Below are positions 53,147-64,000 of a DNA stretch of 64,000 nt, in pieces. Source of the stretch: Pseudomonas sp. 30_B (GTDB lineage: Bacteria > Pseudomonadota > Gammaproteobacteria > Pseudomonadales > Pseudomonadaceae). How positions within the stretch are numbered: position 1 is the first letter of the stretch; every line of letters starts with the position of its first letter. A model generated the notes under the pieces. That model saw only the letters and a program-made list of their open reading frames with translations. It was not told where the DNA came from and ran no database searches. The position numbers and the translations under genes are program-made. The DNA is taken from contig NZ_JAFGYY010000001.1 in NCBI RefSeq assembly GCF_017491605.1, positions 372,001 through 436,000 of the forward strand, given 5' to 3'.

Positions 53147-53619
53147 GCAAATTTCCAATGACCGTCCAGGGCGCTCGCGCCCTGGAAGAAGAACTGAAAT
53201 ACCTGAAGACCGTTCTGCGCCCGCAGATCACCCAGGCCATCGCCGAAGCGCGTGAGCTGGGCGACCTCAAGGAAAACGCCGAGTACCATGCGGCCCGTGA
53301 ACAGCAGGGCATGTCCGAGGCGCGTATCCGCGACATCGAGGCCAAGCTGTCGAACGCGCAGATCATCGACGTGACCACCATTCCGCACTCCGGCAAGGTG
53401 ATCTTCGGCACTACCGTGGACATCGCCAACGTCGAGACCGACGAGACCGTGACCTACCAGATCGTCGGCGACGACGAGGCGGACATCAAGAACAGCAAGA
53501 TCTCGGTCAACTCGCCGATCGCCCGTGCGCTGATCGGCAAGACCGAAGGCGACGCCGTACTGGTGAAGACTCCGGGCGGTGACGTCGAGTACGAGATCGT
53601 TGAAGTCCGCCACGCCTGA
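53143..53619 (+). CDS. greA: Transcript cleavage factor GreA
   Basis: 158 residues. N-terminal coiled coil with [17 protein letters not shown], the conserved basic/acid tip [19 protein letters not shown] (Asp, Glu at the tip) and C-terminal FKBP-like domain with [15 protein letters not shown] and [16 protein letters not shown]. Rescues backtracked RNA polymerase. Translationally coupled to carB by ATGA. Confidence 0.98.
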
Positions 53620-54034
53620 TCGGCAAAGTCCAAGCGCAGGCACCATCAGCTGGCTGCTGGCCCAGACATTCTGGGTCGGTGGCCTTTGGCTGCTTCAATT
53701 CGTGATGCTGCCGGCGCTGGCCAAGATCGGCCTGGCGCCGCTGCTGGTGGATGCGGTGGCGGATGCCCTGAAGCCGCTGCTGCTGGGTTTCGCCGGTTTC
53801 TGCGCGTTGCTCCAGGCCCTGGTGCTCTGGCAGACGCGCGGATTCGCCGCCTTCACCCGCGAGATGCGTGGGCAATTGCTGCTCAGTGTGCTGGTGATGA
53901 CGATGGTGTATTTCGGAGTACGCCAGGTCGCGCCGGACGCCGAGCGTTGGCTGCTGTTCAACTACCTGGTGGTGGCGCTCTGCGGGTTGCTGCTTGTGCT
54001 GCAGCCGGCGCCGGGGCGGGACGAGCGGAACTGA
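53600..54034 (+). CDS. DUF4149-type small membrane protein
   Basis: About 144 residues with four hydrophobic segments: [55 protein letters not shown] and [18 protein letters not shown]. The sequence resembles the uncharacterised protein always found after greA in Pseudomonas. The start is unclear: TTG 53600 overlaps greA by 20 bases and GTG 53579 by 41; neither has a good ribosome site, so coupling to greA is likely. Function unknown. Confidence 0.75.
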   Translation: MKSATPDRQSPSAGTISWLLAQTFWVGGLWLLQFVMLPALAKIGLAPLLVDAVADALKPLLLGFAGFCALLQALVLWQTRGFAAFTREMRGQLLLSVLVMTMVYFGVRQVAPDAERWLLFNYLVVALCGLLLVLQPAPGRDERN

Positions 54035-54076
54035 CGCGGCGGAGCCTTGCCGGCTCCGCGCTGCCGGGCTTGACTG

Positions 54077-54391
54077 TCAGAGACCGCTGTAGCGGCTGAT
54101 GTTCGACAGGTTCTTGTTCGGCTTGGGATTGCGGCGATAGATCAGCGCCATCTTGCCGATGACCTGGATCAGTTCGCAGCTGCCGTTCTGGCAGAGTTCG
54201 TCGATCAGCGCGCGACGGTCGTCACGTTCGGCGATGCGGAACTGCACCTTGATCAGTTCATGATCGTTGAGTGCACGCTCAAGCTCGGCCATCACGCCTT
54301 CCGAGAGACCGTTTTCAGCGACGGTCAATACGGGTTTCAGGTGATGCCCGATAGATTTGAACTGCTTTTTCTGCTCCTGAGAGAGCGCCAT
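54077..54391 (-). CDS. yhbY: CRM-domain RNA-binding protein YhbY
   Basis: 104 residues, one CRM domain: QKKQFKSIGHHLKPVLTVAE, NGLSEGVMAELERALNDHEL, KVQFR, and the GxxG-like loop near LIQVIGKMALIYRRNPKPNK. Binds the pre-50S ribosomal subunit in E. coli. Divergent from rlmE, also a 50S maturation factor, with 79 bases between starts. Confidence 0.95.
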   Translation of the reverse strand: MALSQEQKKQFKSIGHHLKPVLTVAENGLSEGVMAELERALNDHELIKVQFRIAERDDRRALIDELCQNGSCELIQVIGKMALIYRRNPKPNKNLSNISRYSGL

Positions 54392-54470
54392 AATCTGACC
54401 CCTGGGAAAAAAGGCGGATATTCTACCCGAGTTTCGGTTATACCGGGATGCCGCTCAGACGAGGTAATAC

Positions 54471-55094
54471 GTGGCCCGTTCCAAGACTAGCCATCGCTGG
54501 CTGAAAGAACATTTCGACGATCCTTACGTGAAGATGGCACAGCGCGACGGCTATCGCTCGCGTGCCAGCTACAAGCTGCTGGAAATCCAGGAGAAGGATC
54601 GCATCCTGCGCCCGGGCATGACCGTGGTCGACCTCGGCGCGGCGCCGGGCGGCTGGTCGCAGGTCACCAGCCGGGTGATCGGCGACAAGGGCACCCTGAT
54701 TGCGTCGGACATCCTGCCGATGGACAGCATTCCGGACGTCACCTTCATCCAGGGCGACTTCACCGAGGACGAGGTTTTTGCCCAGTTGCTGCAGGCCATC
54801 GGAGAGAATCCGGTAGACCTTGTGATTTCCGATATGGCCCCCAATATGAGTGGATTGCCCGCCGTGGACATGCCTCGTGCCATGTTCCTCTGCGAGCTGG
54901 CCCTGGATCTGTGCACCCGTGTGCTGCGTCCGGGGGGCGATTTCCTGATCAAGATTTTCCAGGGTGAGGGTTTCGACGCTTACCACAAGCAGGTTCGCGA
55001 GAATTTCGAGAAGGTACAGATGCGCAAGCCGCTGTCGTCCCGCGACCGTTCACGGGAGCAGTATCTGCTCGCACGGGGCTTTCGCGGCGCCTAG
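54471..55094 (+). CDS. rlmE: 23S rRNA 2'-O-methyltransferase RlmE (FtsJ)
   Basis: 207 residues. SAM-binding Rossmann core: [52 protein letters not shown] (catalytic Asp) and [17 protein letters not shown] (catalytic Lys). N-terminal [19 protein letters not shown] and C-terminal [19 protein letters not shown] complete the family. Methylates U2552 in the A loop of 23S rRNA. Followed by ftsH as in most gammaproteobacteria. Confidence 0.97.
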   Translation: MARSKTSHRWLKEHFDDPYVKMAQRDGYRSRASYKLLEIQEKDRILRPGMTVVDLGAAPGGWSQVTSRVIGDKGTLIASDILPMDSIPDVTFIQGDFTEDEVFAQLLQAIGENPVDLVISDMAPNMSGLPAVDMPRAMFLCELALDLCTRVLRPGGDFLIKIFQGEGFDAYHKQVRENFEKVQMRKPLSSRDRSREQYLLARGFRGA

Positions 55095-55286
55095 ACTGGA
55101 ATGATTGGGCCGGCTGTTGGTCTATGCCTTGCAGGTTTTGCTTGTACCGGTGAAAGCCGGGGTTCATAAAGGGTTACAGACGGCGCCTGCCTGGCGGCGG
55201 GCGTTGTGTAGTAATTTTGGCCGGAAGGAGTCTGGCCGTCGTGAGAAGCGGTTTCCAGGGCGGAGCCGGCTTCAGAGGGTAGTCAA

Positions 55287-57212
<1,926 letters not shown>

Positions 57213-57221
57213 GAGCACTGA

Positions 57222-58091
57222 ATGAGTTCGTTGTACCACCCGACCCGGTTGCCTTGCGGCAGCCGGGTTCTTGATTTGAGTCGCCCGCATGTCATGGGCA
57301 TCCTCAACGTCACCCCTGACTCCTTCTCCGATGGTGGACGCTTCAATCAGCACGATGCTGCGTTGCGTCATGCGGCAGAGATGGTGGCAGCCGGTGCCAC
57401 GCTGATCGATATCGGCGGCGAGTCGACCCGTCCGGGAGCTCGAGTGGTGTCGCCCACCGAGGAGCTGGAACGCGTCGCTCCGGTAGTCGAGGCGATCGCC
57501 CGTGAACTGGATGTGGTGATTTCGGTGGATACCTCCACGCCGGCCGTGATGCGCGAGACCGCTCGTCTCGGTGCTGGCCTCATCAATGATGTGCGTTCCC
57601 TGCAGCGCGATGGCGCCCTGGATGCCGCAGTCGATACCGGCCTGCCGGTCTGCCTGATGCACATGCGGGGTGAGCCGGGGAACATGCAGGACGACCCGCG
57701 CTATCCCGACATCATCCAGGAGGTTCTCGACTTCCTTGGGGAGCGCATTGCGGTGTGCGAAGCGGTGGGCATTGCCCGGGAAAAGATCATCGTCGATCCT
57801 GGCTTCGGTTTCGCCAAGACCCAGAATCACAATCTCAACCTGTTCCGGCAGATGGAGCGGTTGCTGGAGCTGGGCTGTCCGATGCTGGTCGGGGTTTCCC
57901 GCAAGAGCATGGTCGGCCGCGCGCTGGGTCGGGAGGTCGATGAACGTCTCTATGGAAGTCTGGCCCTGGCGGCGCTGGCGGTGGCCAAGGGGGCCAGCAT
58001 TATTCGCGTCCATGATGTCGCCGAGACGGTGGACGTGGTTCAAATGATTCACGCAGTGGAAAGTGCAAAGGAAGAGGGGAGATTCGCATGA
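57222..58091 (+). CDS. folP: Dihydropteroate synthase
   Basis: 289 residues, TIM barrel: [20 protein letters not shown] (pterin/diphosphate binding), [52 protein letters not shown] and [18 protein letters not shown]. Condenses pABA with hydroxymethyldihydropterin diphosphate in folate synthesis; the target of sulfonamides. The stop overlaps glmM by 4 bases (ATGA), the common folP-glmM pair. Confidence 0.97.
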   Translation: MSSLYHPTRLPCGSRVLDLSRPHVMGILNVTPDSFSDGGRFNQHDAALRHAAEMVAAGATLIDIGGESTRPGARVVSPTEELERVAPVVEAIARELDVVISVDTSTPAVMRETARLGAGLINDVRSLQRDGALDAAVDTGLPVCLMHMRGEPGNMQDDPRYPDIIQEVLDFLGERIAVCEAVGIAREKIIVDPGFGFAKTQNHNLNLFRQMERLLELGCPMLVGVSRKSMVGRALGREVDERLYGSLALAALAVAKGASIIRVHDVAETVDVVQMIHAVESAKEEGRFA

Positions 58092-59428
58092 GCAGGAAGT
58101 ATTTCGGCACCGATGGTATTCGCGGCCGTGTAGGCACGCCGCCGATCACGCCGGATTTCGTGCTCAAGCTGGGTTGGGCGGTCGGCATGGCGTTCCGTCA
58201 GCAGGGCAAATGCCGTGTGCTGGTGGGCAAGGACACCCGGATTTCCGGATACATGTTCGAATCCGCGCTGGAGGCAGGGCTCTCTGCCGCGGGCGCCGAT
58301 GTCATGCTGCTCGGTCCTATGCCCACGCCGGGTATTGCCTACCTGACTCGCACCTTCCATGCCGAAGCCGGCATCGTTATCAGTGCGTCGCACAACCCGC
58401 ATGACGACAACGGCATCAAGTTCTTCTCCGGTCAGGGCACCAAGTTGCCCGATGAGGTCGAGCTGATCATCGAGGAGCTGCTCGATGCGCCGATGACCGT
58501 TGTCGAGTCGGCCCGCCTGGGTAAGGTGTCGCGCATCAACGACGCCGCAGGTCGCTACATCGAATTCTGCAAGAGCAGCGTGCCGTCCAATACCGATTTC
58601 GCCGGGCTGCGTATCGTGCTCGATTGCGCCCATGGCGCAACCTACAAGATCGCCCCGAGCGTATTCCGCGAGCTGGGTGCCGAGGTGTCGGTGATCGGTG
58701 CGCAGCCGAACGGCCTGAACATCAATGACAAGTGCGGCTCGACCCATATCGAGGTGCTGCAGCAAACGGTGCTGGCCGAGCAGGCCGACCTCGGTATCGC
58801 CTTCGATGGCGACGGCGATCGAGTGATGATGGTGGATCACACCGGCGCGGTGGTCGACGGCGACGAGATCCTTTTCCTGATCGCCCGCGACCTGCTCGAT
58901 CGCGGCAAGTTGCATGGTGGCGTGGTCGGCACGCTGATGAGCAACCTGGGGCTGGAGCTGGCGCTGCAGGACCTGAACATTCCGTTCGTGCGCGCCAAGG
59001 TGGGTGACCGCTACGTGATGGCCGAGCTGCTCGCGCGGAACTGGCAGTTGGGCGGCGAGAACTCCGGTCACGTCGTCTGCTGCCAGCATACGACGACGGG
59101 CGACGCTGTCATTGCTGCGCTGCAGGTGCTGATGGCGCTGAAGACGCGCGGCCAGAATCTGGCCGAGGCGCGCATGGGCATCCGCAAGTGTCCGCAGGTG
59201 CTGATCAATGTGCGCTTTGCCGGTGGCAATGTTGACCCGCTGGAACATCCGGCAGTCAAGGAGGCCTGTGCCAAGGTCACTGAAGAGATGGCCGGCCGTG
59301 GGCGCGTATTGTTGCGCAAATCGGGCACCGAGCCGCTGGTGCGGGTGATGGTCGAAGGTGACGAAGAGGGCCGGGTGCGGGCGTACGCCGAGCAGCTGGC
59401 GAAAGTCGTGACTGAGGTATGTGCTTGA
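58088..59428 (+). CDS. glmM: Phosphoglucosamine mutase
   Basis: 446 residues of the phosphohexomutase superfamily. [20 protein letters not shown] at the start, the phosphoserine loop [11 protein letters not shown] (Ser101), the metal loop [11 protein letters not shown], the sugar loop GGENSGHVV and the phosphate site [12 protein letters not shown]. Converts glucosamine-6-phosphate to glucosamine-1-phosphate for peptidoglycan and LPS. Coupled to folP. Confidence 0.98.
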   Translation: MSRKYFGTDGIRGRVGTPPITPDFVLKLGWAVGMAFRQQGKCRVLVGKDTRISGYMFESALEAGLSAAGADVMLLGPMPTPGIAYLTRTFHAEAGIVISASHNPHDDNGIKFFSGQGTKLPDEVELIIEELLDAPMTVVESARLGKVSRINDAAGRYIEFCKSSVPSNTDFAGLRIVLDCAHGATYKIAPSVFRELGAEVSVIGAQPNGLNINDKCGSTHIEVLQQTVLAEQADLGIAFDGDGDRVMMVDHTGAVVDGDEILFLIARDLLDRGKLHGGVVGTLMSNLGLELALQDLNIPFVRAKVGDRYVMAELLARNWQLGGENSGHVVCCQHTTTGDAVIAALQVLMALKTRGQNLAEARMGIRKCPQVLINVRFAGGNVDPLEHPAVKEACAKVTEEMAGRGRVLLRKSGTEPLVRVMVEGDEEGRVRAYAEQLAKVVTEVCA

Positions 59429-59493
59429 TTTCTCTTGTCAGTTCCAAAACTGTCGAGTAATATCTGCGCCCACTTTGCTCAGCGAGGTACAGC

Positions 59494-60249
59494 ATGCGTC
59501 GACCCCTGGTGGCCGGTAATTGGAAAATGCACGGTACCCGCTCCAGTGTAACGGAGCTGATCAAAGGCCTGCGGCAACTGGCTCTTCCTACGGGTGTCGA
59601 CGTGGCGGTGTTTCCGCCCTGTCTGTACATCAACCAGGTCAAACATGGTTTGGAGGGTAAGGCGATTGCCGTCGGTGCGCAGAATTGCGCGGTAGAGCCG
59701 ATGCAGGGCGCCTTGACGGGTGAGGTCGCAGCCAGCCAATTGGCGGATGCGAGTTGCTCTCTGGTGCTGGTTGGTCACTCCGAGCGTCGCCTGATACTGG
59801 GTGAAAGCGATGGAGTGATCAGTCGCAAGTTTGCAGCGGTTCAATCGTGTGGCCTGGTTCCGGTGCTGTGCGTGGGTGAAACCCGCGAGCAGCGCGAAGC
59901 AGGCAAGACTTTGGAAGTCGTCGGGCGCCAGTTGGGCTCGGTGATCGAAGATCTGGGCGTCGGGGCGTTTTCCCGTGCTGTAGTGGCTTACGAGCCGGTG
60001 TGGGCGATTGGGACGGGGCTGACGGCCTCTCCTGAAGAAGCCCAGGAAGTGCACGCGGCGATTCGCGCGCAGCTTTCGGCGGAAAACGCTGAAGTAGCTC
60101 GCGGCCTTCGTCTCCTGTACGGCGGCAGCGTCAAGGCAGCCAATGCTGTCGAGCTGTTCGGAATGCCGGATATCGATGGGGGGCTCATTGGTGGTGCCTC
60201 CCTGAATGCGGATGAGTTCGGTGCGATCTGTCGCGCCGCAGGAAACTGA
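59494..60249 (+). CDS. tpiA: Triosephosphate isomerase
   Basis: 251 residues. [20 protein letters not shown] (catalytic Lys), [15 protein letters not shown] (catalytic His), [16 protein letters not shown] (catalytic Glu) and the phosphate loops [12 protein letters not shown] and [14 protein letters not shown]. Interconverts glyceraldehyde-3-phosphate and dihydroxyacetone phosphate. The preceding 65-base gap probably holds its promoter; two bases separate it from secG. Confidence 0.98.
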   Translation: MRRPLVAGNWKMHGTRSSVTELIKGLRQLALPTGVDVAVFPPCLYINQVKHGLEGKAIAVGAQNCAVEPMQGALTGEVAASQLADASCSLVLVGHSERRLILGESDGVISRKFAAVQSCGLVPVLCVGETREQREAGKTLEVVGRQLGSVIEDLGVGAFSRAVVAYEPVWAIGTGLTASPEEAQEVHAAIRAQLSAENAEVARGLRLLYGGSVKAANAVELFGMPDIDGGLIGGASLNADEFGAICRAAGN

Positions 60250-60251
60250 AG

Positions 60252-60644
60252 ATGCTGGAAACAGTTGTAATCGTGATTCACCTGCTGATGGCGCTGGGTC
60301 TGGTTGTGCTGGTCCTGCTTCAGCATGGCAAGGGTGCCGACGCTGGTGCGTCGTTCGGTGCTGGTGCTTCGGCCACCGTTTTCGGTAGCCAAGGTTCTGC
60401 TACCTTCCTGAGTCGTTTTACTGGTATACTCGCTGCAGTTTTTTTCATTACCAGCTTGGGTTTAGCGTATTTTGCTAAAGAAAAAGCTGATATGATTCGT
60501 CATGCCGGCCTTCCTGATCCGGTAGTGATGGAGCAAAAGCAGGAAAAGGCTCCGGCAGCTAACGATGTGCCGGGCTCGCAAGGGCAGCAACAGGCTCCTG
60601 CGACCGGTAACAGCGATGTTCCGGCGGCTCCTGAGCAGAAGTAA
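60252..60644 (+). CDS. secG: Protein translocase subunit SecG
   Basis: 130 residues. Two transmembrane helices: [20 protein letters not shown] and [20 protein letters not shown], separated by [20 protein letters not shown] typical of SecG. A hydrophilic Gln/Pro/Ala-rich tail follows. Part of the SecYEG channel. Lies directly after tpiA and 16 bases before tRNA-Leu, the common gammaproteobacterial order. Confidence 0.96.
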   Translation: MLETVVIVIHLLMALGLVVLVLLQHGKGADAGASFGAGASATVFGSQGSATFLSRFTGILAAVFFITSLGLAYFAKEKADMIRHAGLPDPVVMEQKQEKAPAANDVPGSQGQQQAPATGNSDVPAAPEQK

Positions 60645-60660
60645 GCAGGCAAGAGTTTTT

Positions 60661-60746
60661 GCCGAGGTGGTGGAATTGGTAGACACGCTACCTTGAGGTG
60701 GTAGTGGCCATAGGCTGTAGGGGTTCGAGTCCCCTCCTCGGTACCA
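60661..60746 (+). tRNA. tRNA-Leu (GAG)
   Basis: 86 bases, GCCGAGG acceptor pairing with CCTCGGT, encoded CCA. Anticodon arm CTACC-TTGAGGT-GGTAG gives anticodon GAG at 60695-60697; long class II variable arm and GGTTCGAGTCC T-loop. Reads CUC/CUU leucine codons. Confidence 0.97.
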
Positions 60747-60751
60747 TATAC

Positions 60752-60777
60752 GAAAGGCCCGCTGTGCGGGCCTTTTC
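60752..60777 (+). terminator. Terminator after tRNA-Leu
   Basis: AAAGGCCCGC-TGT-GCGGGCCTTTT, stem plus U tract directly after the tRNA. Confidence 0.85.
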
Positions 60778-60837
60778 GTTCCGGAGTTTCGGTTGACCTT
60801 CAAGGGGCTCAACCGTATAATTTCGCACCAGCTTTGA

Positions 60838-60914
<77 letters not shown>

Positions 60915-60921
60915 GTTTAGC

Positions 60922-60945
60922 AGAGCCCCTTTTCAGGGGCTTTTT
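60922..60945 (+). terminator. Terminator after tRNA-fMet
   Basis: AGCCCCT-TTTC-AGGGGCTTTTT, 8 bases past the tRNA CCA. Confidence 0.85.
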
Positions 60946-60991
60946 GCTAGCTGGACAGTCCGTGCCGCCAGGTCAGGGCGGTCCTTAAGGG

Positions 60992-61013
60992 ATGGGCGTT
61001 TCGCCCATTTTTT
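60992..61013 (+). terminator. Terminator-like hairpin in the rimP leader
   Basis: ATGGGCG-TTT-CGCCCAT followed by six T. It ends 29 bases before the rimP start and is a second terminator shape in this gap, so it may attenuate the nusA operon. Confidence 0.7.
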
Positions 61014-61041
61014 GTTTCTACAGCATACGCGAGGCGATCAG

Positions 61042-61500
61042 GTGTCGAGCAAGCTAGAACAGTTGCAGGCCTTGTTGGCCCCTGTAGTAGAAGCGCTCGG
61101 CTATGAGTGCTGGGGCCTGGAGTTCATTTCCCAAGGTCGTCATTCCCTGCTCCGGGTTTATATCGACCGTCCGGAAGGCATCCTGATCGATGACTGCGAG
61201 ATCGTCAGTCGTCAGGTCAGCGGCATCCTGGATGTGGAAGACCCGATCAGTGGTGAGTACACCCTGGAAGTGTCCTCCCCCGGCATGGATCGGCCTCTCT
61301 TTACGCTTGACCAGTTCGCCCGCTATGTCGGCGAGCAGGTAAAGATCAAGCTGCGTACGCCCTTCGAACGGCGGCGCAATTTCCAGGGCATTCTCCGTGG
61401 TGTGGAGGAGCAGGATGTGGTGGTCCTGGTAGACGACCATGAATACCTGCTGCCGGTCGATTCGATCGACAAGGCCAACATCATTCCCCGATTTGAGTGA
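61042..61500 (+). CDS. rimP: Ribosome maturation factor RimP
   Basis: 152 residues from GTG 61042, with GAGG 9 bases upstream: [58 protein letters not shown] and the C-terminal SH3-like domain ending [14 protein letters not shown]. Needed for 30S subunit assembly. First gene of the rimP-nusA-infB operon. Confidence 0.97.
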   Translation: MSSKLEQLQALLAPVVEALGYECWGLEFISQGRHSLLRVYIDRPEGILIDDCEIVSRQVSGILDVEDPISGEYTLEVSSPGMDRPLFTLDQFARYVGEQVKIKLRTPFERRRNFQGILRGVEEQDVVVLVDDHEYLLPVDSIDKANIIPRFE

Positions 61501-61545
61501 GCCGCCAGAGCGCGGATTCCAATGGATTGAAAGGCGAGGCGTACG

Positions 61546-63027
61546 ATGAGCAAAGAAGTACTGCTGGTTGTTGAGTCGGTATCCAACGAGAAGGGTGTAC
61601 CGCCTGGCGTGATTTTCGAAGCGCTGGAGCTGGCCCTGGCGACCGCGACCAAAAAGCGTTTCGAGGACGAGGTTGACCTGCGCGTGGAGATCAACCGCGC
61701 CAACGGCAACTACGAAACTTTCCGTCGCTGGACCATCGTCGAGGACGAGGACTACTCCAATCCGGCATCGGAACTGACCGTCGAAGACGTGCAGGAAGAG
61801 CACCCCGGCATGAAGGCCGGCGAGGTCATCGAAGAGAAGATCGAGTCCATCGAGTTCGGTCGTATCGCCGCGCAGACCGCCAAGCAGGTCATCGTGCAGA
61901 AGGTCCGCGAGGCCGAGCGCGCACAGGTGGTCGACGCCTACCGCGAAAAGGTCAACGAGATCATCTCCGGCACCGTCAAGAAGGTCACTCGCGATAACGT
62001 GATCGTCGACCTGGGCAACAACGCCGAAGCGCTGCTGGCCCGCGACCAGATCATCCCGCGCGAAACCTTCCGCGTCGGCACCCGCGTGCGTGCCCTGCTC
62101 AAGGAGATCCGCAGCGAGAACCGTGGTCCGCAGCTGGTCCTGTCGCGCACCGCGCCGGAAATGCTGATCGAGCTGTTCCGCATCGAAGTGCCGGAAATCG
62201 CCGAGCAGCTGATCGATGTGATGGCCGCCGCCCGTGACCCGGGTTCGCGCGCCAAGATTGCCGTCCGCTCCAAGGACAAGCGTATCGATCCGCAGGGCGC
62301 CTGCATCGGTATGCGCGGTTCCCGCGTCCAGGCCGTTTCCGGCGAACTGGGCGGCGAGCGAGTGGACATCGTCCTGTGGGACGACAACCCCGCGCAATTC
62401 GTGATCAACGCCATGGCTCCGGCCGAAGTGGCGGCGATCATCGTCGACGAAGATACCCACACCATGGATATCGCCGTCGCTGAAGACAACCTGGCCCAGG
62501 CTATCGGGCGCAGCGGTCAGAACGTACGTCTGGCCAGCCAACTCACCGGCTGGACCCTGAACGTGATGACCGAGGCCGATATCCAGGCCAAACAGCAGGC
62601 TGAGACTGGCGACATCCTGCAGCGTTTCGTCGACGAGCTGGATGTCGACGAGGAACTGGCCCAGGTACTGGTGGAAGAAGGTTTCACCACCCTGGAAGAA
62701 ATCGCCTACGTACCGATGGAAGAGATGCTCAGCATCGACGGCTTCGACGAGGACATCGTCAATGAGCTGCGCTCGCGCGCCAAGGATCGCCTGCTGACCA
62801 AAGCCATCGCCACCGAAGAGAAACTTGCCGACGCACAACCGGCCGAAGACCTGCTCAGCCTCGATGGGATGACCAAAGAGCTGGCGGTGGATCTGGCGCT
62901 GCGTGGCGTAACCACCCGTGAAGATCTGGCCGAGCAATCGATTGACGATCTGCTCGACATCGACGGCATGGACGAAGAGCGTGCCGGCAAGTTGATCATG
63001 GCCGCCCGGGCCCATTGGTTCGAGTAA
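61546..63027 (+). CDS. nusA: Transcription termination/antitermination factor NusA
   Basis: 493 residues. N-terminal polymerase-binding domain ([20 protein letters not shown]), S1 domain (~132-200, [20 protein letters not shown]), two KH domains ([38 protein letters not shown]) and two acidic C-terminal repeats (~365-493). Modulates pausing, termination and antitermination; often autoregulates its operon. Confidence 0.99.
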   Translation: MSKEVLLVVESVSNEKGVPPGVIFEALELALATATKKRFEDEVDLRVEINRANGNYETFRRWTIVEDEDYSNPASELTVEDVQEEHPGMKAGEVIEEKIESIEFGRIAAQTAKQVIVQKVREAERAQVVDAYREKVNEIISGTVKKVTRDNVIVDLGNNAEALLARDQIIPRETFRVGTRVRALLKEIRSENRGPQLVLSRTAPEMLIELFRIEVPEIAEQLIDVMAAARDPGSRAKIAVRSKDKRIDPQGACIGMRGSRVQAVSGELGGERVDIVLWDDNPAQFVINAMAPAEVAAIIVDEDTHTMDIAVAEDNLAQAIGRSGQNVRLASQLTGWTLNVMTEADIQAKQQAETGDILQRFVDELDVDEELAQVLVEEGFTTLEEIAYVPMEEMLSIDGFDEDIVNELRSRAKDRLLTKAIATEEKLADAQPAEDLLSLDGMTKELAVDLALRGVTTREDLAEQSIDDLLDIDGMDEERAGKLIMAARAHWFE

Positions 63028-63054
63028 GCATTCGCGGCCTGAGGAGAGAAGTGC

Positions 63055-64000
63055 ATGACGCAAGTCACGGTGAAAGAACTGGCCAAGACGGTCGATACGC
63101 CGGTAGAACGCCTGCTGCAGCAGATGCGCGAAGCCGGTCTGCCGCATAGCAATGCCGAGCAGGTGGTAACCGACAGCGAGAAGCAAGCGCTGCTGGCCCA
63201 TCTGAAAGGCAGCCATGGTGAGCGCGCGGAAGAGCCGCGCAAGATCACCCTGCAACGCAAGACCACCTCGACCTTGAAAGTCGCTGGCAGCAAGACCGTC
63301 AGCGTCGAGGTTCGCAAGAAGAAAACCTACGTCAAGCGTGACCCCGCTGAGCTCGAGGCCGAGCGCCAGCGCGAGCTGGAAGAGCAGCGTGCCGCCGAGG
63401 AAGCTGCTCGTCTGAAGGCCGAGGAAGAGGCCCGTCAGCGCGCCGCTGCCGAGGACGCCCGCCGTCAGGCCGAAGCTGCCCGTCAGGCTAGCGAGACTGC
63501 TGCAGTCGCCACCCCGTCGGCCGCTGCGGAAGCCCCGCGTGCCGCCGCTCCGGCAGCGGCTCCGGCTGCCGCCGTTGCAGCAGCCCCAGCTCCGGCCGCG
63601 GATGACCGCAAGAAGGAAGAGCCGCGTCGTGTGCCCAAGCGCGACGACGAGGACGAGCGCCGCGATCGCAAGCATGCCCAGCATCGCCCGTCGATCAAGG
63701 AAAAGGAAAAGACCAGCGCTCCGCGCGTCGTCCGCGCAGGCGTCGACGACGAGGACAGTTTCGGTCGTCGCGGCGGTGGTCGTGGCAAGGCCAAGCTCAA
63801 GAAGCGTAACCAGCACGGGTTCCAGAGCCCGACAGGACCGATTGTGCGCGAAGTCAGTATCGGCGAGACCATTACCGTGGCTGAGCTCGCTCAGCAGATG
63901 GCGGTCAAGGGCGCCGATGTCGTCAAGTTCATGTTCAAGATGGGCAGCCCGGTCACCATCAACCAGGTGCTCGACCAGGAAACTGCCCAACTGGTAGCTG
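63055..64000 (+). CDS. infB: Translation initiation factor IF-2, 5' part (continues beyond window)
   Basis: 315 residues visible, running off the right edge with no stop. ATG 63055 follows GAGGAGAG. N-terminal IF2 domain [40 protein letters not shown]; then a long charged and Ala/Pro-rich linker (~95-230); then the second N-terminal domain ([20 protein letters not shown]). The GTPase domain lies outside. Recruits fMet-tRNA to the 30S subunit. Confidence 0.97.
   Translation, partial: MTQVTVKELAKTVDTPVERLLQQMREAGLPHSNAEQVVTDSEKQALLAHLKGSHGERAEEPRKITLQRKTTSTLKVAGSKTVSVEVRKKKTYVKRDPAELEAERQRELEEQRAAEEAARLKAEEEARQRAAAEDARRQAEAARQASETAAVATPSAAAEAPRAAAPAAAPAAAVAAAPAPAADDRKKEEPRRVPKRDDEDERRDRKHAQHRPSIKEKEKTSAPRVVRAGVDDEDSFGRRGGGRGKAKLKKRNQHGFQSPTGPIVREVSIGETITVAELAQQMAVKGADVVKFMFKMGSPVTINQVLDQETAQLVA

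Noticed and set aside
61054..63990. A 978-codon minus-strand frame across rimP, nusA and infB
   Set aside because: Antisense shadow spanning three conserved genes.

Overview
The window is chromosomal DNA of a high-GC gammaproteobacterium, almost certainly a Pseudomonas of the P. aeruginosa / P. nitroreducens / P. citronellolis type. The right half reproduces the conserved Pseudomonas order smpB-ratA-rnfH, bamE, fur, recN, grpE-dnaK-dnaJ, dapB, carA-(lysE family)-carB-greA, yhbY, rlmE, ftsH, folP, glmM, tpiA, secG, tRNA-Leu, tRNA-fMet, rimP-nusA-infB. The tmRNA encodes the Pseudomonas-type tag ANDDNYALAA, and REP/REPIN repeats of Pseudomonas style are present.

Layout. (1) 1-10918, plus strand: the end of a surface-polysaccharide cluster. 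It holds the 3' part of wecC, a giant FkbM / coiled-coil / CgeB-like / GT4 protein, a small lipoprotein, a membrane protein with a degenerate kinase-like domain, and two GT4 glycosyltransferases, closed by a strong bidirectional terminator. (2) 10980-23006: a 12-kb genomic island inserted in the 3' end of ssrA, bounded by a 17-bp direct repeat. It carries a tyrosine integrase beside ssrA, a serine recombinase, an HNH protein, a probable HUH replication protein with two small partner genes, an XRE regulator, a PD-(D/E)XK-like protein and three proteins with HEPN-type R-X(4-5)-H signatures. Base composition and codon use vary gene by gene, and one HEPN gene is strikingly AT-rich. (3) 22990-31650, all minus strand: ssrA, a DJ-1/PfpI protein, a CaCA cation exchanger, a single-chain acyl-CoA carboxylase, a small periplasmic protein, and a PmrA/QseB-type two-component pair. 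(4) 31654-38698: the lactate locus dld, lldD, lldP (minus) with divergent lldR and a perfect LldR-type palindrome between them. Both intergenic gaps of the operon hold repeat elements. (5) 38735-64000: the core housekeeping run, ending inside infB.

How it works together. ssrA and its protein partner SmpB lie 15 kb apart, so ribosome rescue sits at one locus. The island regenerated the ssrA 3' end but appears to have pushed the native terminator 12 kb away. The recN-grpE gap carries a LexA-like box facing recN and a near-consensus heat-shock promoter facing grpE. A second heat-shock promoter overlaps the grpE stop codon and drives dnaK. The carA-carB, greA and ftsH-folP-glmM genes are packed as overlapping or closely spaced operons.

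Most promising for novelty: the island cargo at 11177-17168. Three different HEPN-like proteins, one PD-(D/E)XK-like protein and an XRE regulator lie between an att scar and a replication module. Two diverged copies of a ~170-bp att-adjacent module suggest the cargo accumulated by successive insertions at the same tmRNA site. The function of these proteins cannot be proven from sequence alone.
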